From the NCBI GenBank assembly GCA_016795155.1, contig JAEUIE010000060.1:1-64000 (forward strand): a stretch of 64,000 nucleotides of DNA. The letters run 5' to 3'. This document shows positions 27,825 through 37,921 of the stretch, one piece after another. A model generated the notes under the pieces. The model worked only from the letters and a program-made list of their open reading frames with translations, was not told where the DNA came from and ran no database searches. Position 1 is the stretch's first letter. Every line of letters starts with the position of its first letter. The translations under genes and the position numbers were made by a program. The DNA is from Planctomycetia bacterium. GTDB taxonomy: Bacteria; Planctomycetota; Planctomycetia; Gemmatales; HRBIN36.

Positions 27825-29170
27825 TACTGAATTTCCAGACCCGCACTGATCCCCTGAGCAACAAAATCATTGCGTACGCGAGGCAAGTTAGGTGCGTTAG
27901 GCCCGGCCAGTGTGCCAAACGCAGGATTGCTAGGCACATAACGGGGATTGATAGTCTGGTCGATTTGAGCCCCAGGACGAATCACATCATTGATATATAG
28001 CCATTCGTAGCCGAGATAAACGCGAGCATGGCTGGTAACCTGAACACCAAACTGCACGCCTAGCTCAGGCATGACGATGAACTGGTTGTAGCTCTGTTCA
28101 CCCAGGTTCCCGACAAATGTCGTGTTGCCATCTACTGGAGGTGATTGTCCTCCCACTGCCAGAAGACCACCGGTAGCGTTGAGAGTAGTGCCATTACCAT
28201 CAATTATTCCAGATGTAGATCCCTGGATATTCAAACGCTGCTGATTAACTCCCAGCGTCACTTTACCTGCAGCATTAACAAAAAATGCACCCAAGCGGGC
28301 TTCGGCGCGAGTACCCAACTGCAAACCATTAATCTGGTTGCGTGTCTCGAAGGAATCCCTGATCAACAGTGAATTGACTGGCACGAATACGAATTCATCC
28401 GGGATATCAGGATTCGTATTAGGTTGAGCGATCCCCAGAGGGTTTGGGGTTTGTCCACCATTGAACGCGCTGTTTTGTGTCAGATAGAGCTTCTCACTGA
28501 TTTTGAAGTAGCGATAACCAATCGTTCCATCAATCGTCAGAGTTTCGCTGTTCCAGAAGTTATTGCGAACATGGACATCAAAACCACCAAACCGAGCACT
28601 ATTTTCAATGAGCAGACTGCCACTGACGCCGGAAGCAGGATCACTGACAATATTACCTACTTGCTGGAATGCCTGAGCATCAAAGATCGGGCGGGTAATC
28701 AGGGCCGGCCCAGTAGTCTGTGAATCGAATATGGTAGTGAATGTCCGCTTATTGAAGCCGGTAAACCCGAAGCCCAGCCCCCAGGTGTGCTGCTGATTCA
28801 GCCAGATGCCTGCATCTATTCGAAGCCCATTGAAGTCGCCAAAATCAAGCGATTGATCGCCAAAAAGTATACGAGTATCAGGATCACCCAGTGCACCGGC
28901 AAAATCGCCTGCACCGGTTGTGGCTAACGGCGTGGCAAAAGGTGCGTCGCTCATCCACCAGCGTGCATAGCCTGCACTCAACCAGACCTGTTGCCAAGGA
29001 CCACGTTTCTCACAAATCGGTTCGCAGGGATTCCAATCCGTAGGATGCACGCTGGCTGCCGATGGGGTGGTACTGGGAACGGGTGTTGTGGGAATGACTT
29101 CCTGTTGCGCATAGGTCGCAGAAGTCAAGCCCAGGCAAGATAACGTCGCAAACACGGATTTTCGCAACAT
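27821..29170 (-). CDS. BBP7-family outer-membrane beta-barrel protein
   Basis: 449 residues from the ATG at 29170, with GAGG 8 bases upstream. Signal peptide MLRKSVFATLSCLGLTSATYAQ. After a Pro/Thr linker and NPCEPICEKRGPW, the block VWLSAGYARWWMSD begins the BBP7 barrel (PF07585-type, widespread in planctomycetes). Then alternate Gly- and aromatic-rich strands: TWGLGFGFTGFNKRT, VHVRNNFWNSETL, GTIGYRYFKISEKLY, FFVNAAGKVTLGVNQQ, RVYLGYEWLYINDVI and the C-terminal ISAGLEIQY ending in an aromatic. Likely a porin-like barrel in the outer membrane. Not obviously part of the T6SS despite its position. Confidence 0.85.
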   Translation of the reverse strand: MLRKSVFATLSCLGLTSATYAQQEVIPTTPVPSTTPSAASVHPTDWNPCEPICEKRGPWQQVWLSAGYARWWMSDAPFATPLATTGAGDFAGALGDPDTRILFGDQSLDFGDFNGLRIDAGIWLNQQHTWGLGFGFTGFNKRTFTTIFDSQTTGPALITRPIFDAQAFQQVGNIVSDPASGVSGSLLIENSARFGGFDVHVRNNFWNSETLTIDGTIGYRYFKISEKLYLTQNSAFNGGQTPNPLGIAQPNTNPDIPDEFVFVPVNSLLIRDSFETRNQINGLQLGTRAEARLGAFFVNAAGKVTLGVNQQRLNIQGSTSGIIDGNGTTLNATGGLLAVGGQSPPVDGNTTFVGNLGEQSYNQFIVMPELGVQFGVQVTSHARVYLGYEWLYINDVIRPGAQIDQTINPRYVPSNPAFGTLAGPNAPNLPRVRNDFVAQGISAGLEIQY

Positions 29171-29550
29171 GACAAAGTCCTCGTCATCTAACCTGGAATC
29201 AAACACACATTCCGCTCAATCATAACGACAAGTAGATACCTTCGTTATCGGAGACTTTGCCTAACTTACTTGATTGAAACAAACCAATTGAACTCCCCGA
29301 AATGCCATGCTTCGATTAATTACGTTGTAAACCCTGATGTTTATAGCTGTTACAACGATTATGCATGACATGAAAAACGGATAATATGGGCTATGCTAAG
29401 AAAACGGGAAGACTATTCGGGTTACAAAAAGAAATCATGCTTGCGACTGAAGTCCAAGTTGCTCTAATGGAATGTACGTTTGGTTGGTAGTGGTTTGCCC
29501 AGGCCACCTTTACTCCTGGTTGTCGCTCGTTTACCTTTCATGGTGGTAAT
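29171..29550. other. 380-bp intergenic region between divergent exported-protein genes
   Basis: No gene seen. It separates the starts of the BBP7-type porin (minus) and the 1877-residue protein (plus), so it must contain both promoters. An 8-bp perfect inverted repeat is listed separately. Confidence 0.6.
29323..29357. promoter_or_regulatory. Inverted repeat, possible operator
   Basis: CGTTGTAA and TTACAACG form a perfect 8-bp inverted repeat with 19 bases between the arms, in the centre of the divergent intergenic region. It could be a regulator site or a chance palindrome. Confidence 0.3.
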
Positions 29551-32500
29551 ATGACTCTGTCTCGAAGAACACGCTGGTTTCAGTCTCGTTTTTTTGAGAA
29601 TAGCAATACACGAAAACGAACGGTGAAGTGCTATCGTCCGGTCATGGATGTTCTGGAAGATCGACTCGTTCCTGATGCTGCTCTCAGTATTCTTGGTGGT
29701 GTCGTAACTTACACCGGCGATACGGGAGCCAACGACTTCTCATTCACTCGCCTGGCTGACGAATACGTTATTTCAAACAACAATCATACGATTGTCACCG
29801 GTGTACCGGGAGTAACTTACAGCAACGGGAATCGCACCGCCACTTTCTCCGCCATTGGAATCTCTCAACTCAATTTCAGCTTTGATTCAGGCAGCGCCAA
29901 CGATGTCTTTCTGGGTGGCTTTGATGCTCCTATCGCTGCACTGAACATCAATGGTGGCAGCAATCCTAACTCCGATGTAACACTTACTGGTACCGGGTTG
30001 ACCTCAACCGGCACTGTCACGCTGATTGGATTCGACGATATGACTATCGGCCAGTCGTTGACTGCAGCCGGAAATATCACCCTGGGCGCGGATGCCATGA
30101 TCATCTCTCAGCCCATCTCTGCCGGCGCTAATCGTGTCACAGTACATACACGAACCAATGATCATGACATTAATCTAGGTGCTGCTGACAATGCCACTCG
30201 TCTGGGTCTGAATGCCACTGAACTCGATTTCATTACTGCAGGAGTTCTCCAGATCGGAAATGCCAATGCTGGTGTGATAACTGTCTCGGCAGCACTTACC
30301 CCCGCTAATGTTTCAACAGTCACGCTCATCACCGGTGCCGCCATTGTTGATTCTGGTTCTCTGACTGTCACCAATTTGCGATTTAGCGCAACAGGAAATG
30401 TTGCCCTGGATGGTGGTTTCAGCACGGTTGCGGGTTCAACCAGTGGATCGGTTAGCATTACAAATAACGCGAATCTCACTGTAGGCAATGTGGATACAGC
30501 CAGCGGTATTAGTTCTGGGGGTAACATTGATGTTGTGGTGAGTGGTTCGTTATTGGTTGCTGCTAATGTTACAACGACAAGCAATAACGACATCACATTA
30601 ACGACCGTCGACGCTGCAGCAGTTGGTCAGAATATTCAAGTGAACGGTACCGTAACGATACAGTCAGGCACTGGCGATCTCATTCTGAGAGCTGGTGATA
30701 ATCTGACTATTGCCACTGGTGCTTCGCTTACGACATCGGGGACAGGTGAGATCAATTTGACGGTTGATTTCGGTAGCGCAGATCCGCAAGGCAATACGCT
30801 CACAGCAATCGGAGTAATCTACAATACTGCAACGATAACTGATTACGCTGGAGGGTCACAGGGTGATACCTTCGTGACGACGGCTTCTGCAAACACAGTT
30901 ATCCGGGTTGCGGGTACAGGAGGCGTCGATACGATCCAGGTCGATGGGGAAGGTCAAGTAGTTACCGCATCAAACGGATTAATCAGAGTTAATACACGAC
31001 AGAATATCACGCTGACCAGTGTTGAGAATGTTTTCGTGATCAACGCCATATTTTTGATCGAAGGTGATGATGGCGATAATACTGCTGTTTACGATCCAGT
31101 TGCAGGGACACTGCAGGTGGATACCACGAATTACATAATTAATAGCAATTCATTCATTTATGATGGACTTGGTGGTTCAGATTCCTTGACTGTGCAAGGT
31201 ACCAATGTTGATGATTCTTTGCTCTTTCGAACTCGTAGTGGCTCGCCTGATACTTCCGAGTTCAGTCTGAACGGCGGTCCGTTCCACGGACTTATCAACG
31301 TGGAATCATTCGACTTTAATGGTTTGGCCGGCAATGATCTGATGACGGTAGATTATGTTTTCGGCAACCCGGTTCGTTCGGGTGGCATCGATTACGATGG
31401 TGGCGGAAACAATGATATCCTGGCTGTTACTTCACCTCTAGCGGATGCTCGAACCGGCAGTTACTTGCCCGGTGCCAATTTTGGTGATGGAACAATTTCA
31501 GTTAGCGGTGGAAACATTCGATTTGCCAATCTCGCACCAGTAGACATTACTGGTTTCGCAACCTTCACCGTACTGATGCCCGACAGCCATGATGTCATCG
31601 ACATTGCTGCAGGCACCGCTTTTACCAATCCACTGCAGAATGCACTTGTTATTTCTGGAAGTTCCTTCGCCACTCCTTTTGAACCATTAGCAGTTTGGAA
31701 TGTTACTAATCTCATCATTGATACCACAACCGTGGCAGGTACAGACACGATTACTCTTGCAGCAACAGGCGCAGCAGCGGCTCACAATGTAGCCAACCTG
31801 CAAATTATCACGGGTACGCTCGTTGATACCGTAAATGTGACTGGTACGGTAAATCTGGCAGGAAGCCTCACGATCGATGTCGGAACAGGCGACAATACGG
31901 TTACTTTCCAGGGTATCACCATTAATGCTCCGACGGGTATTGCTCAGTTGGGTGATGGCAACAACGTGCTGAACGGAATTACTACCACTCTGAATACAAC
32001 CATCGGTAACATCAGTCTGGCTGCTCCTGTGCAAGGTACCGCCGCCAATGCTCAGACTCTGCTGGCCAACTCCAATTCAGGCAATATTGCATTGAACAGT
32101 GTTGGCAACACTGTCAGCCTTAATACGTTGACTTTGACAACGGTAACCGGGACAAATATTCTTTCGGGAATAGACGATCCTCCTGAAAAAGCCTATCGAG
32201 CAGGTACTCAAATTTTCAATGGTGAAACAACTGTCTCAGCCGGAACTGTAACATTTGATGGTACACCACACAATGGTCCCATCACATTCAATGGGACATT
32301 AACCGGTACATCTTCAGCAGTCATAGTCACCACCTCAGGTAACACCAATTTCATCCAGGCAGTCAGTGTCGGTTCCCTGGTGACCAATGGTGGTGGCAAC
32401 ACGCGCATCAACACTGCCACTGTCACCACGGTCAACGGACAGACCTACGATGACGCAGTTGTGCTGCTGGTCACCACTACTCTCACTTCGACCAATAATC

Positions 32501-35184
32501 AAACGATTCAGTTTAATAACACGGTAAATGGCTTATTTGGATTAACAGTCACCACCTCTGGTGACACCATTTTCAACCAGCCTGTAAGTGTTGGTTCATT
32601 ACTGACCAATGGCGGAGGCAATACACGCATCAACACAGCAACCGTCACCACGGCCAATGCTCAGACCTACGATGATGCTGTTTTGTTGTTGGTTACTTCT
32701 ACTCTCACCTCGACAAATAATCAAACTATTCGGTTCAATAACACAATAGATGGCCCTGGTGGATTAACAGTCGATACCACGGGTGATACCATCTTTGGTG
32801 ATTTCATCTTGGTTGATAGTATTGGCAATGGAACAGCACTTGCTTTTTTGACGACAAATCCCGGTGGCACCACTGCAATCAATGGCGGCTTGGTGCGTAC
32901 CACGGGGAATCAGTCTTATCAAGATCCAGTCACAGTCGGTTCGGTAGCCAGTTTCATCACTACAACTGGTGGCACCATTCGCTTCTTCAGCACCTTGAGC
33001 AGCCCACCCTGCACGAATGTTACCTTTGACGATCTTGGCAGTGGTGGAGATATTGTTTTTGATGACATAGTCAGTGGATTGGGGACATTGACTATCAACA
33101 ATGCAGAGAATGTGACAATCAATGCTTCTATGACAGTTTCTGCACTGGTTCAGTTGACCGGAACAGGAACTACACAGTTTAATGGAGACACCACGGTAAC
33201 AGCCAGTTGTCCCTTTGCAGGAGTCTATGAACTGGATGTTTCGAACGCCAATGTGGTTCTCAATGCAAATGTAACGGCCGATAGTCTGGATGCCCGGTTC
33301 ATTCCCCTGGGGGTTGGCGTCAATCAAACGGCAGGCAACTTGTTAGTTGGAAACCTTAGGCTTGAAGGCACTGGCGCTTTCAACCTTTTACAGCCTGGCA
33401 ATGATGTTGCATTCTTTCTGTCTGCCAATATCAATGGTCCATTGAATTTAGCTGATGCCAACGACCTGGTGATTCGCCCAGCAACTGACAGTATTCCAGC
33501 AGGATTGTTTACCAGTGACGACGCAGTGCTGTTGCGTGCAGGAAGAAACTTTACTGCAGACAATATTGCAGTTACTCTGATTGATGTGGGTGCTGGTGCT
33601 TTCCAGGCGATTCCAGGATTGGCATCCCCTTCTCTCACTGTATTCAATACCAACATCCGTGCAAGTTCTGCTATTCTTGGTTCATCAACATTCAATTCGG
33701 ATAATATTCTTGATGATATCTTCCGAATCAGGCCTAGCACGTTTGTAGCCATCCAGGTGGAAGGCAACCAGCCTGAAACTCTTCCGTTAACAACGCCTGG
33801 AGACAAGATTCAGCCTCTGTTTGGGGATCACCCCGAAATTCCAGTAAGCGTGACAACTACACCTATCATTGGAACCAACAGTTTTGACGGCACCTATAAA
33901 TTTGGTGATGGTTCTATTTTCCGCGATGTCAATTTCTTCAGTATGGAAGGGTTGGACCAGCTTAAGATTCAGGCTGTTGTTTTCCAAACTACTTACAATC
34001 AGTTTAGTATTACGTTAAACGTCACACAACCTTTTGCAAAGCTGGTAAATAATGTTGAGTTCCTTGCACCTGAAAATCTGTTTGTAGTATCCCCTCGGAT
34101 TGTAAATCCACGTGCACCATTTGGAGCGCCACGAGTCACAGTGGGTGATATAGATGGAAATAACCAGCCTGATTTGATTATTGCGAATGGATCAAATGCG
34201 AGCCCAGTTGTAACAGTGGTTAAAGGTGAGAAACTGTTTGGAATTATTTCTGATCCTGATCCTACAAAAGTAACACGGCTCACCAAGAACGACATTCTTG
34301 CTCAGTTTTTTGCATTCGATCCTCGATCCCGATACGCAGGCGGGCTTTTTGTAGCTGCAGGCGATGTTCAGGGGGATGGACTGGATGGAAAGGATGAAAT
34401 CATCATCGGCTCTGACATTGGCCCGCGAGCTACTGTCAAAGTTTTCTCATTCGATACGTTTTCCAAGAAAATGAATCTACCAGGTACTGATATCAGCACC
34501 CTTCTGCCTGCCTCGTTTGGAACCAAAGGGGCACGCGTAGCGGTAGGTAAGGTGACAGGCAGTGAAAATGCAGATATTGTGGTTGGCAGCGGGCCTGGTG
34601 TTACTAACCGCGTCGCGATCATTACTGGCGGCGATACCTTCGCGCTGCGCCGCACGTTCAGTCCGTACACTCCGTCCTTCCGCGGTGGCATCCAGGTGGC
34701 CGTGGGTAAATACGACAACGATGTGTATGATGACATCCTGACGGGGCCTGGTATTGGACGGTCCATTCTCAGCACTTCTGGTCCTCGGGTTTTTGTCTTC
34801 TCCGGCGCACTCATTAAGGACTCCGCACCAGAGACTCCCCCTGCTCCCGGAGTCAACAATCCTATGTACTTGTTCAATCAGACCGTATTCTTTACTCCGG
34901 AAAGCAGCGGTCTTCGTCCTAGAACCTGGCACCTGACTCAAGGCGTATCCAGTGTGGCGTTCTCCAGATTACCCTCCGAAGAGAATACAATCGTAGTGGG
35001 TTCTCCTCGAGGATTACGCACACAACTCCTCAGGTATACAAATAGTAATACAGCTCCTACCAATTATTTTGAATTCTTTAACGATACAGATCCCGGCCTC
35101 AATAGCACTGAGCAGGTACTTAGCGATCGATTATTCACTCGTTATCGCGATGGTGCTTCGATAGTATCCGCTCTGCTGACATGA
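29551..35184 (+). CDS. Giant surface protein with LEDR motif and FG-GAP-like repeats
   Basis: 1877 residues. The N-terminus is a long basic leader (MTLSRRTRWFQSRFFENSNT ... RPVMDVLEDRLVP); the LEDRLVP-type motif marks a large set of planctomycete exported giant proteins. Residues ~45-1420 are low-complexity, Thr/Asn/Gly/Val-rich and repetitive, as in filamentous adhesins with beta-helix folds, including a 74-residue duplication near residues 930-1080. Residues ~1530-1750 contain four FG-GAP-like (integrin/beta-propeller) repeats: VGDIDGNNQPDLIIANG, AGDVQGDGLDGKDEIIIGS, VGKVTGSENADIVVGSG, VGKYDNDVYDDILTGPG, with Ca2+-loop-like Asp patterns. Inferred: surface or matrix adhesin. It lies between tssG and vgrG on the same strand but with 159 bases to vgrG and no coupling. 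Confidence 0.82.
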   Translation: MTLSRRTRWFQSRFFENSNTRKRTVKCYRPVMDVLEDRLVPDAALSILGGVVTYTGDTGANDFSFTRLADEYVISNNNHTIVTGVPGVTYSNGNRTATFSAIGISQLNFSFDSGSANDVFLGGFDAPIAALNINGGSNPNSDVTLTGTGLTSTGTVTLIGFDDMTIGQSLTAAGNITLGADAMIISQPISAGANRVTVHTRTNDHDINLGAADNATRLGLNATELDFITAGVLQIGNANAGVITVSAALTPANVSTVTLITGAAIVDSGSLTVTNLRFSATGNVALDGGFSTVAGSTSGSVSITNNANLTVGNVDTASGISSGGNIDVVVSGSLLVAANVTTTSNNDITLTTVDAAAVGQNIQVNGTVTIQSGTGDLILRAGDNLTIATGASLTTSGTGEINLTVDFGSADPQGNTLTAIGVIYNTATITDYAGGSQGDTFVTTASANTVIRVAGTGGVDTIQVDGEGQVVTASNGLIRVNTRQNITLTSVENVFVINAIFLIEGDDGDNTAVYDPVAGTLQVDTTNYIINSNSFIYDGLGGSDSLTVQGTNVDDSLLFRTRSGSPDTSEFSLNGGPFHGLINVESFDFNGLAGNDLMTVDYVFGNPVRSGGIDYDGGGNNDILAVTSPLADARTGSYLPGANFGDGTISVSGGNIRFANLAPVDITGFATFTVLMPDSHDVIDIAAGTAFTNPLQNALVISGSSFATPFEPLAVWNVTNLIIDTTTVAGTDTITLAATGAAAAHNVANLQIITGTLVDTVNVTGTVNLAGSLTIDVGTGDNTVTFQGITINAPTGIAQLGDGNNVLNGITTTLNTTIGNISLAAPVQGTAANAQTLLANSNSGNIALNSVGNTVSLNTLTLTTVTGTNILSGIDDPPEKAYRAGTQIFNGETTVSAGTVTFDGTPHNGPITFNGTLTGTSSAVIVTTSGNTNFIQAVSVGSLVTNGGGNTRINTATVTTVNGQTYDDAVVLLVTTTLTSTNNQTIQFNNTVNGLFGLTVTTSGDTIFNQPVSVGSLLTNGGGNTRINTATVTTANAQTYDDAVLLLVTSTLTSTNNQTIRFNNTIDGPGGLTVDTTGDTIFGDFILVDSIGNGTALAFLTTNPGGTTAINGGLVRTTGNQSYQDPVTVGSVASFITTTGGTIRFFSTLSSPPCTNVTFDDLGSGGDIVFDDIVSGLGTLTINNAENVTINASMTVSALVQLTGTGTTQFNGDTTVTASCPFAGVYELDVSNANVVLNANVTADSLDARFIPLGVGVNQTAGNLLVGNLRLEGTGAFNLLQPGNDVAFFLSANINGPLNLADANDLVIRPATDSIPAGLFTSDDAVLLRAGRNFTADNIAVTLIDVGAGAFQAIPGLASPSLTVFNTNIRASSAILGSSTFNSDNILDDIFRIRPSTFVAIQVEGNQPETLPLTTPGDKIQPLFGDHPEIPVSVTTTPIIGTNSFDGTYKFGDGSIFRDVNFFSMEGLDQLKIQAVVFQTTYNQFSITLNVTQPFAKLVNNVEFLAPENLFVVSPRIVNPRAPFGAPRVTVGDIDGNNQPDLIIANGSNASPVVTVVKGEKLFGIISDPDPTKVTRLTKNDILAQFFAFDPRSRYAGGLFVAAGDVQGDGLDGKDEIIIGSDIGPRATVKVFSFDTFSKKMNLPGTDISTLLPASFGTKGARVAVGKVTGSENADIVVGSGPGVTNRVAIITGGDTFALRRTFSPYTPSFRGGIQVAVGKYDNDVYDDILTGPGIGRSILSTSGPRVFVFSGALIKDSAPETPPAPGVNNPMYLFNQTVFFTPESSGLRPRTWHLTQGVSSVAFSRLPSEENTIVVGSPRGLRTQLLRYTNSNTAPTNYFEFFNDTDPGLNSTEQVLSDRLFTRYRDGASIVSALLT
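32341..32784 (+). repeat. 222-bp in-frame direct duplication inside the giant gene
   Basis: The segment around 32371-32562 recurs at +222 bp (for example CACGCATCAACAC at about 32402 and 32624), i.e. 74 codons. Copies are similar but not identical; a third, weaker unit follows. It shows that the protein grew by internal duplication. Confidence 0.85.
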
Positions 35185-35343
35185 TTCACACGATATCAGT
35201 AATAACGCCTCGGGGTGATAATCTTGTCATCCCTGAAATTCGATGCTTGCGTTCGCTCTAGATTTCTCTCTAAAATAGAAAGATTCCTGTTGGAGCGGCC
35301 ATTTATTATTTGTTGATATCTCCCAGGAAATCAGGGAGGACAT

Positions 35344-37593
35344 ATGCCTCGTTTCTCACAGCAGAATCACCCTTTGCAGGTCACCACACCCCTGGGCACA
35401 GACAAGCTACTGGCATTTGATCTCAGTGGATCCGAAGCCATTTCACAACTCTATCATTTTCGTCTTGAATGCTACGCGCATCTGGAAGATGCCATTGATT
35501 TTGACAAGTTGCTGGGCGAGAGCATCAGTGTCAGGCTCGAAGTGCCCGGTAAGAAGTATCGCTTCTTCAGTGGCATCTGCTCGCGTATCAGCCAGGGATC
35601 GAGTGACAGTGAATTTACACACTATTCCCTCGAGGTTGTACCAGCTTTATGGTTCCTGACCAAAAAACGACAGTCCCGCATTTTCCAGCATAAGAGTGTA
35701 CCCGACATTCTCAAGGAAGTCTTGCAGGGATTTTCTTTTCAACTGAGCCTCCAGGGTACGTTTGAGCCTCGCGATTACTGTGTCCAATATCGCGAAACAG
35801 ATTTTGCTTTTGCCAGTCGGCTCATGGAGGAAGAAGGCATCTTTTATTATTTCAAGCATGATGAGAGTGGCGCCAAGATGGTGTTGGGAAATTCACCATC
35901 CGCGCATGATCCAATCCCCCATAATGAAAAAGTCACTCTGGTAGATAGCGGGTTCGGCATCGACCAGAATCGTGAACACATTCTTGAATTAGCCAAAACT
36001 CAGGAGGTAATTTCGGGAAAAATAACGCTCTGGGATCATTGTTTCGAGTTGCCTCATAGAAATCTGGAGGCTACCAAAGCGAATCAGGCAACTATTACTG
36101 TCGGCGCAAAATCAATGAAACTGGTGCAGGCAAAAAGCACGAATCTCGAACAATATGATTATCCCGGTGCCTACGCTCAACGTTTCGATGGAATAAACAA
36201 AGGTGGTGGCGAGCAAGCCAGCGAACTGCAGAAAATATTTACAGATAATACACGAACTGTCGGAATTCGTTCCCAGCAGGAAATGGCCAGGGGCATCAGT
36301 CTGACGGGCGCCAGTACCTGTCGTCGTCTGGTACCCGGACACAAAGCAACTTTCGAGTCCATTCCTGATGCAAAAATTGGGAAGATCATGCAGGCTGATG
36401 GCCAATATGTGATAACGCAAATTTCACACCATTGCCGTTCGGATAACTATCGCAGTAATCAAGGAGATTCCCTGTATCGGAATTCGTTCCACTGCATTCC
36501 GCTTGCCTTACCGTTTCGTCCCCAGAGGGCAACACCCAAACCCGTTATTCCGGGTTCACAAACAGCGGTGGTGGTCGGGCCGCCTGGCCAGGAAATATTC
36601 ACTGATAAGTACGGGCGGGTGAAGGTTCAGTTTCACTGGGATCGTCAGGGAACTAAAGATGCAGACAGTTCCTGCTGGGTGCGGGTTGCCACCTCCTGGG
36701 CTGGTAAAGGCTGGGGTATGCTCCATATTCCACGCATCGGGCAGGAAGTTGTGGTCGATTTCCTCGAAGGCGATCCCGATCAACCCATTATCGTTGGCAG
36801 TGTCTGGAATGCTGAGCAGATGCCTCATTACAAGCTGCCCGACGATCAGAATAAAAGTTATCTCAAGAGCAACACTACTCCAGGAGGAGACGGATTCAAC
36901 GAAATTCGTTTCGATGACACGAAGGGCAAAGAACAGATTTTCTTACACGCTGCACGGAATTGTGACACGCGAGTGAAAAATGATGATTTTGAAACAGTGC
37001 TGGGCAACCAGCATCTGATCGTTGGTGATAATAAAAATGGCAAAAAGTATGATCGGATCGAGGAGATAAACCGCGATCAACACACCAAGATCGGCAGGCA
37101 TCAGAACGAGAACATTGGTGGAAACTATTTGTTGACGGTCGGGTACAATGAAGCTGGTTCGGGCAACATGGATGTAAAAATCGAGAAAGACCACAAGATG
37201 GCGGTCGACGGTAACGATCACCTCGTAGTTAAAGAATCGAGTTTGGAGAAGATTGGTAAGGACAAAGTGATTAATGCTGCCAGCAGTATTCTCACCGATG
37301 CAGGATCGGGTATTCTGCTCAATGCTGCTCAGGAAATTTACATCAAAGCGGGCATGAATATCATTCTGGAGGCTGGCACGCAAATCAGCCTGAAAGTAGG
37401 TGGTAATTTTGTTGATGTCAGCGCCGCCGGAGTTGCCATCAACGGCACAATGGTGTTAATCAACAGCGGCGGGGCGGCTGCTTCTGGCACTCTCAAGAAA
37501 GGTCCGGACGCAGAAGAAGCAAAGAAAGCCGAACCAGTAGCACCCAAGTTGGCAGATGATTCGAAATCGGGTCAGAAATCCTGTGCAGGCTAA
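35344..37593 (+). CDS. vgrG: Type VI secretion spike protein VgrG (TssI)
   Basis: 749 residues, ATG preceded by GGGAGGA. N-terminal gp27-like part: PLGTDKLLAFDLSGSEAISQLYHF, YSLEVVPALWFLTKKRQSRIFQ, CVQYRETDFAFASRLMEEEGIFYYF. gp5/OB-fold: GQEIFTDKYGRVKVQFHWDR, SCWVRVATSWAGKGWGMLHI PRIGQEV-type block, LEGDPDQPIIVGSVWN, then NEIRFDDTKGKEQIFLHA. The beta-helix needle follows (NEAGSGNMDVKIEKDHKM ... AGTQISLKVGGNFVDV). The C-terminus is a short charged tail ending KSCAG with no effector domain. The PAAR gene starts 19 bases after the stop. Confidence 0.97.
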   Translation: MPRFSQQNHPLQVTTPLGTDKLLAFDLSGSEAISQLYHFRLECYAHLEDAIDFDKLLGESISVRLEVPGKKYRFFSGICSRISQGSSDSEFTHYSLEVVPALWFLTKKRQSRIFQHKSVPDILKEVLQGFSFQLSLQGTFEPRDYCVQYRETDFAFASRLMEEEGIFYYFKHDESGAKMVLGNSPSAHDPIPHNEKVTLVDSGFGIDQNREHILELAKTQEVISGKITLWDHCFELPHRNLEATKANQATITVGAKSMKLVQAKSTNLEQYDYPGAYAQRFDGINKGGGEQASELQKIFTDNTRTVGIRSQQEMARGISLTGASTCRRLVPGHKATFESIPDAKIGKIMQADGQYVITQISHHCRSDNYRSNQGDSLYRNSFHCIPLALPFRPQRATPKPVIPGSQTAVVVGPPGQEIFTDKYGRVKVQFHWDRQGTKDADSSCWVRVATSWAGKGWGMLHIPRIGQEVVVDFLEGDPDQPIIVGSVWNAEQMPHYKLPDDQNKSYLKSNTTPGGDGFNEIRFDDTKGKEQIFLHAARNCDTRVKNDDFETVLGNQHLIVGDNKNGKKYDRIEEINRDQHTKIGRHQNENIGGNYLLTVGYNEAGSGNMDVKIEKDHKMAVDGNDHLVVKESSLEKIGKDKVINAASSILTDAGSGILLNAAQEIYIKAGMNIILEAGTQISLKVGGNFVDVSAAGVAINGTMVLINSGGAAASGTLKKGPDAEEAKKAEPVAPKLADDSKSGQKSCAG

Positions 37594-37612
37594 CGTAGCA
37601 GAGGGTAATGTC

Positions 37613-37900
37613 ATGCCACCGGCAGCACGCGTAGGCGATATGCATGTTTGTCCCATGGTTACCGGTGTGGTTCCGCATGTCGGTGGCCCTATCCTGCCGC
37701 CTGGCTGCCCAACAGTATTGATTGGCTTCATGCCTCCAGCACGTCAGGGTGATATGGCGACGTGTGTTGGGCCACCCGATGCAATTGCCATGGGTAGCCC
37801 GACCGTGTTAATAGGTAATATGATGGCTGCCAGACTGGGTGACCCCACGGTGCATGGTGGTTCGATTGTGGTCGGCTTTCCCCAAGTCATGATTGGATAA
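37613..37900 (+). CDS. PAAR-repeat spike-tip protein
   Basis: 95 residues from the ATG at 37613 (AGAGGG upstream; the longer frame from 37556 runs inside vgrG). PAAR motifs: MPPAARVGDMHVCPMVTG, HVGGPILPPGCPTVLIG, PPARQGDMATCVGPPDAI, MGSPTVLIGNMMAARLGDPT, HGGSIVVGFPQVMIG. It is the conical tip that sharpens VgrG and usually binds a metal through His and Cys residues present here. No C-terminal toxin extension, so cargo, if any, must bind non-covalently or be encoded elsewhere. Confidence 0.96.
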   Translation: MPPAARVGDMHVCPMVTGVVPHVGGPILPPGCPTVLIGFMPPARQGDMATCVGPPDAIAMGSPTVLIGNMMAARLGDPTVHGGSIVVGFPQVMIG

Positions 37901-37921
37901 TTGGAAGATTCTAAATGCCAA

